Of a stretch of 64,000 bases of DNA, positions 59,493 to 64,000 are shown piece by piece. This DNA comes from Moniliophthora roreri. Its lineage: Eukaryota > Basidiomycota > Agaricomycetes > Agaricales > Marasmiaceae. Location: positions 186,001 through 250,000 of the forward strand of contig LATX02000244.1 of assembly GCA_001466705.2 (NCBI GenBank), written 5' to 3'. Positions within the stretch are counted from its first letter, which is position 1. Every line of letters starts with the position of its first letter. The translations under genes and the position numbers were made by a program. The notes beneath the pieces were generated by a model. It saw only the letters and a program-made list of their open reading frames with translations, did not search any database and was not told the origin of the DNA.

Positions 59493-61051
59493 ATGGCTCC
59501 ACTTGCTCCTGCTATGCACTTCGTCACAACGTCGTTGGCGGTGCTTTCAACACTACAATCAGGGTTCAGGAATTCGACGATAATCAATGTGCGTCGAAAT
59601 CTTCTGCAAGTTGCTAACGCGAGGTATCGGTCTTATTCCATTTCCAGCCATTCAGTCGCGCTGACTATCGCATCATATAGTTGGGAACGTGGCACAGCAA
59701 CGGAAGCCCTACTAGAACTCGATTGGCCCGCTCTGACTGTGTTTCGGAACACCTCAATACCACCACCAGCGAAATTGAACGCGACTTCTCAACCAACCGC
59801 TGTGCTAAAGATAGTCAACGAGTAAGGACACGCGAACTTGGAAAGCCGAGCCACTAATGATTTCCCTTGGCAGAACCCTCGCTACAAAGAAAACCAATAG
59901 TCTAGCCCTGGTCGATAGCGATGGTTCCTCCGCAGATCCAGCCTCCCTTGGAGTCGCTTTTCTTCTCGCCAACTGGACTCGAACCAATCCATCGTACACT
60001 GCCTACGGAGATGCAGTGGGAAAACAGCTTGATTATCTTTTGAATCACGTATCTCGTTCAGGTCAGTCCCACCCCAAATTCATTCCTGCTGATGGATGCT
60101 CCAATACAATTGCAGCGTCAGGGGCGATTTCCCACCGAGCAGATGAAACACAGCTCTGGTACGTTTCGACTGATGCAAGGTATTGACAAGATAATCGTAA
60201 TACGTCTTTATAGGGCGGATTTTGTCTACATGGTCCCGCCGTTCATCGCGTACTACGGCGCGTTGCAAGGAAAGAATGGGACAAATCTACTTCAGACTGC
60301 TTACACGCAGTGTTCCCTATACAGAGACGCTCTCAGAGACTCGAATGGACTTTGGAGACACGTTGCCCTTGGCAGCTGGCAGGACACAACGTTCGTAATC
60401 TGCAGCCACTCTATGTACTGATGATTTCGGGATACTGACGGCACCTATGCTAGGCACTGGGCAACAGGTCAGAAAAATCCACTGAAGAATCCCGACTTTT
60501 GACATTGATACAATGCCCTTAATTATCAGGTAACGCCTGGGCAGCGGCGGGCATGTTTCGGGTTCTGCAGACCATCGAACACTCCTCTGTCGCCAAGAAC
60601 TTTGCTTCCCATCGGTCCAACCTCACCGACTGGGTTCAGGAGATAATTTCCTCCGCATGGAAACATCAAGTATGTCATCGTTTTTTGATACACGCGCCAC
60701 CGCTCTTATCGCTCCCCGTTTCAGACCAAAGATGGGGCGCTGCTCAACGTCATTGACAATTCGACCTCTTTCATAGATACATCGGCCACCGCTCTGCTTG
60801 CATCAGTCACATACCGAATGGCCATGTACACGAACGACACGACACATATCACAAATGCGGACAGGGCGCTTGCACTCGTGCAAGACAACGTGGACGAATC
60901 AGGATGGCTGCAACAGACCGTTGACCCATACATCTTCAGCACGCCCAGCAAGAGTGGTTCGCACAGCCCCGAAGGACAGGCCTTTGTGCTCATGCTACAT
61001 GCGGCCTGGAGAGACTACGCAGATACGTCAAGGCGAACTCGACTTCAATGA
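59493..61051 (+). CDS. Secreted six-hairpin glycosidase (GH88/GH105-like)
   Basis: GH88/GH105 enzymes remove unsaturated uronic acids from polysaccharide fragments. The N-terminus (MHFVTTSLAVLSTLQSG from the second ATG at 59514) is a signal peptide. The mature part contains IASYSWERGTATEALLELDW, DGSSADPASLGVAFLLANWT, GAISHRADETQLWADFVYMV, PPFIAYYGALQGKNG, LYRDALRDSNGLWRHVALG and HWATGNAWAAAGMFRVLQTI. The Asp of ADFVYM and the HWxTGNAW block are the conserved active-site elements of this fold. The end is AAWRDYADTSRRTRLQ at 61051. Short introns occur near 59824, 60060, 60155, 60390, 60456, 60530 and 60670. Potential N-glycosylation sites are numerous. The exact substrate is not predictable; the fungal subfamily is largely uncharacterised. 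Confidence 0.82.
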
Positions 61052-61634
61052 ATGGCGACAACGAGGACGGAGATCAAGATATTGTAGGACGTTCGGCTTG
61101 TCAACTGTGACGAAGAATCTGAATGTTTTCACAGTGAAAAGGTACCAGGAGGGGATTGGACTGCCAGATTAGAATGTATTAACACTATTATAATACACGG
61201 ATAATAAGGCTCTGTGACAGTCGAAGTCCTTTCGAATACTTCACCTGCTTTGTTTCTAACCACTCGAGCCCATCTGCCCTTCTCGAGACCAACTCGAGAT
61301 CATTGAGCTAGATGAAACTATGATGTCCACGCAAGGTACCATAATGACTTGTATTGTTGACATAATACGCGAATGACACGAAGTTTCCTGAATGCCTGCT
61401 TTTCCTCGTTCTCTTGAGCTCCGCATTCACGAACAAATGAGATCATGATCGACTGGAATTGGATTGTATTCAAATAGTATCATCGGTTTCCATGCATGTG
61501 TCACCAGTCACTACACGTTCCCGAATAGTTAAAACTAGTCCTCCAGAGCTCACCTTCACGCTCCATAACATTTCTTCCTTGCGTTCACCTATCCTGTGAT
61601 ACCATAATTCGTCTTGGATTTCGGGGCACCTGGC
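61052..61634. other. Tandem intergenic stretch
   Basis: This is the 3' UTR of the glycosidase gene and the promoter of the CAX-family gene. No coding sequence beyond short random frames. Confidence 0.5.
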
Positions 61635-63971
61635 ATGTCGAACCAACAGTTCAACGAAAAGGACGGCCCTCGTCAACGTACAGCGCAACGCAGGCCAGAC
61701 GAAGAAGCAGGCCTTCGGCCAGCAGAACTTCACGCACCTTCCTCCGCCAACAGCCGAGAACCTTTGAACAATTACAACCACGGTGAAGATGGGGCACCGA
61801 AACACCATCTGTATCCTACACGTGGAGGGCTCATTCGCTTCAAGGATCAGTTCCTGAGGAAAGGAAAGAGAAAAGTGGGCACGTTGGCAAGTTTGAGTGC
61901 TATTGCGTTTTCCTCGTGTGAGTCGTTACTGCTGGTGGTGGTGTTCCTCCTTGTGCAAAATTAACGTTTGAACTTTGACAGGGCTCAACGTGTTCATCGT
62001 CTTCATTCCACTTTCATGGGTCGCGCATTTCAACAATAGCAAAAATGCAGACGAGCATTTCCCGTACCCACTTACGTTTACCTGTAAGCACCCGGTTCCC
62101 CGCATTTCTTGGCTGGCAAGTTGATCAAGACCTTATAGTTTCTTTGCTTGCTATCATACCTCTTGAAAAACTCTTTGATTATGGCGGTGAACAGATGGCT
62201 TTTTACGTTGGGAAAGATCTGGGAGACCTCATTGTTATCACACTGAACAAGTGCGTTAACTCTTTATTTGTCCGGGTCCTTCACTTACGAATATTGATAT
62301 ATTATCGTAGCACCGTGGAAGCTACTCTGGCGATCATTTTACTAACGAAATGCGAGTAAGTATCGTATTCACTTAGGTACTAGTGGCCTTTCTCAAGCAC
62401 CATTTCTCTTGTAGAATCCGGCTTTTACAATCTACTATCATCGGTGCATCATTTTCCGACCTCGCTATACATCCTTCTAACACCGTGTCGTTCCATTCTT
62501 ATAGGTGTTGTTGTGTTGCACCTCCTACTCATACCAGGAACAGCATTCATAGTAGGAGGTGCAAGATTGATGAGTCCGTTTTTTTCATTTTCAATTAGTG
62601 TAAGATCTAATAAAGTATTCTCAATTAATCCTATTAAAGGTCAGGTCAGCATTCACTTCAGATAGTGAGTACGGTGATACCTAGCGTGATCCAGGATCTA
62701 CATCCTCATATTACCGAACTCAACCACACGTTACTCACCATGGGGTTCGCAACTTTTCCACCCTCACCCATTCAACATGACTGACCTTTATAAAGTGTCC
62801 TTTCCCTTCTCCTTCCGGCAGCCTTTTTTGCTGCACTGGACCGCGGATCAGAAGCTATTAGCACAGGGGCCAGCGGTGACACATTCCTGAAGATAAGTCG
62901 CGGGTTTGCTATAATCCTTCTTGTAGTGTGAGTGAAACTTTGAATGACCCCTCCGTTGTTCCTGTGGCCTGATGGATTCTTTCGTCCGACAGATACGTGT
63001 GCTCTCGCATCTTCTTGCATAACCCACCTGGAGAAGACAATGCGCTGCAAAGTAATCATCAGCCTAATGCCCCGCTGGCGTTGAAGCATGAAGAAGAGCA
63101 TCTCACTAACACAGAACCGGAAGTCAATCAATGGGTCTGTATCGGAATGCTGATCGTTACTATTGCGTTGATGGCTGTTACTGCGGAATGGGTAAGTTCT
63201 CCACAAATATTCTCTTTGCACTTTTTAACGACCACTCTACCAAGCTCGTTGATAGTATTGAGTTTGTGAGAGAGGAGGGGAGGATCACGGAAGAGTACGT
63301 AGTCACTATCCACCTTGTTTGCTTCGTACTTCTCACATTCAAGCAGATGGTTTGGCCTTATTCTTCTCCCAATTGTCTCCTTCGCAGCCGACGGAATGGT
63401 CGCAATTGGGTGCTTCGTTCGATGGTCTATCTTCCACCTCTTTGGGCGCAAAACAAAACCAGGCACCCTAGCTAAAGCTCGTGCAATCGACTTGTCCATC
63501 CAGTTCACGCTTTTCTGGATGCCGTTCTTTGTATTACTTGGGTGGTGGACAAATAAACCTTTGTCCTTGCTCTTCGGTGAGACTGCTCGGTATTTTAGAA
63601 TAAGTGAATGTTTATATGAAATCTGGTTAGACCTATACGAAGTCGCCGTCCTCATAGGGTCATGTTTCCTCGTCAACTACGTCACGGCGGATGCTAAAAC
63701 AAACTGGGCTGAAGGGCTTACTATGGTTGCATTCTATCTCATGATTGTGAGTGCCAATCTAGTGCCGCTTTTCTCCTGTGACGAGTGGCTGACGCCATAA
63801 CAGGCTCTCACTACCTGGTTTTACCGTGGTAAGCTATCACTTCTGTTTGCACTATTGTCGGATTCCTAACTAGTATACATAGGCCAGCCAGAGATAGAAG
63901 AGATGGTCCAACTCGGAAACTGTGTCGCCGCGGGAGAGGCGGGTGCTGCAGCGGGGGGCGGTGGTCACTAA
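61635..63971 (+). CDS. CAX-family cation/proton exchanger, divergent basidiomycete type
   Basis: CAX proteins exchange Ca2+ (or other cations) for protons, usually at the vacuole. A soluble N-terminus (MSNQQFNEKDGPRQ onward) leads to the first helix LNVFIVFIPLSWVAHFNNS. The first repeat contains LGDLIVITLNNTVEATLAII, LLTKCEIRLLQSTIIG and VVVLHLLLIPGTAF. An acidic hydrophilic loop (NPPGEDNALQSNHQPN) separates the halves. The second repeat contains LILLPIVSFAADGMVAIG, KARAIDLSIQFTLFWMPFFV and NYVTADAKTNWAEGLTMVAF. The usual GNAxE motifs are altered in both repeats. A GTAAGA donor near 62601 joined to an acceptor before DLHPHITELNHTLLTMG near 62690 keeps the frame. About ten introns. Stop TAA at 63969-63971. 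Confidence 0.85.
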
Positions 63972-64000
63972 CTATTTTGATTCTGACAGTTGGTATTAGT

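Noticed and set aside
59011..59583. 190-codon plus-strand open frame upstream of the glycosidase
   Set aside because: It begins in promoter sequence, crosses the TATA box and the glycosidase start in another frame, and has no domain-like composition.

Overview
This is a nuclear chromosome segment from a filamentous basidiomycete fungus, most likely an agaricomycete (mushroom-forming class). The genes are dense and split by many short GT..AG introns, mostly about 50-65 nt. Both strands are used about equally, gaps are small, and several protein families are typical of Agaricomycetes (a HET protein with an AISHVW core, an ACBD5/Atg37-like protein, a CRN-type C-terminal module, a divergent CAX exchanger). 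No rRNA, tRNA, CRISPR array or intact transposon was recognised.

Layout. 0-1.4 kb: the 3' tip of an unknown gene and an Mpo1-like dioxygenase gene. 1.4-3.2 kb: mostly gene-free. 3.2-5.2 kb: a single-exon HET-domain gene. 5.6-7.5 kb: SEC22 and an unknown Ser/Pro-rich protein. 7.9-12.3 kb: a membrane-anchored M24 peptidase, divergent from a large disordered protein. 12.8-19 kb: RAT1/XRN2 exoribonuclease, divergent from eIF2B delta. 19.3-23.1 kb: a DPB11/Rad4/TopBP1 BRCT protein. 23.3-24.3 kb: a broken CRN-like gene. 24.5-31.7 kb: TFIIE beta, an ACBD5-like protein, class III alcohol dehydrogenase, Vfa1 and an SDR. 31.9-36.5 kb: HBS1. 36.8-40.9 kb: PEX12, a UPF0303/HbpS-like protein, mitochondrial SSB and mS34. 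40.9-42.5 kb: no gene seen. 42.5-50.5 kb: PHO81, an ABC half-transporter and GTP cyclohydrolase I. 50.7-57.9 kb: THO2. 59.5-61 kb: a secreted six-hairpin glycosidase. 61.6-64 kb: a CAX-family exchanger.

Most genes are housekeeping genes: RNA decay and export, translation, transcription, replication checkpoint, peroxisome, mitochondrion, phosphate sensing and formaldehyde detoxification. They do not form a metabolic cluster. Many are divergent pairs sharing 100-430 bp promoters. Accessory content is limited to the HET gene, the CRN-like remnant, the glycosidase and the gene-poor stretches.

The most notable signal is inside HBS1. A 1.49 kb exon rich in short linear motifs ends in its own stop codon. 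It is flanked by splice sites of matching phase, so skipping it restores an intact translational GTPase. The locus therefore appears to encode both Hbs1 and a Ski7-like exosome adaptor through an alternative terminal exon.
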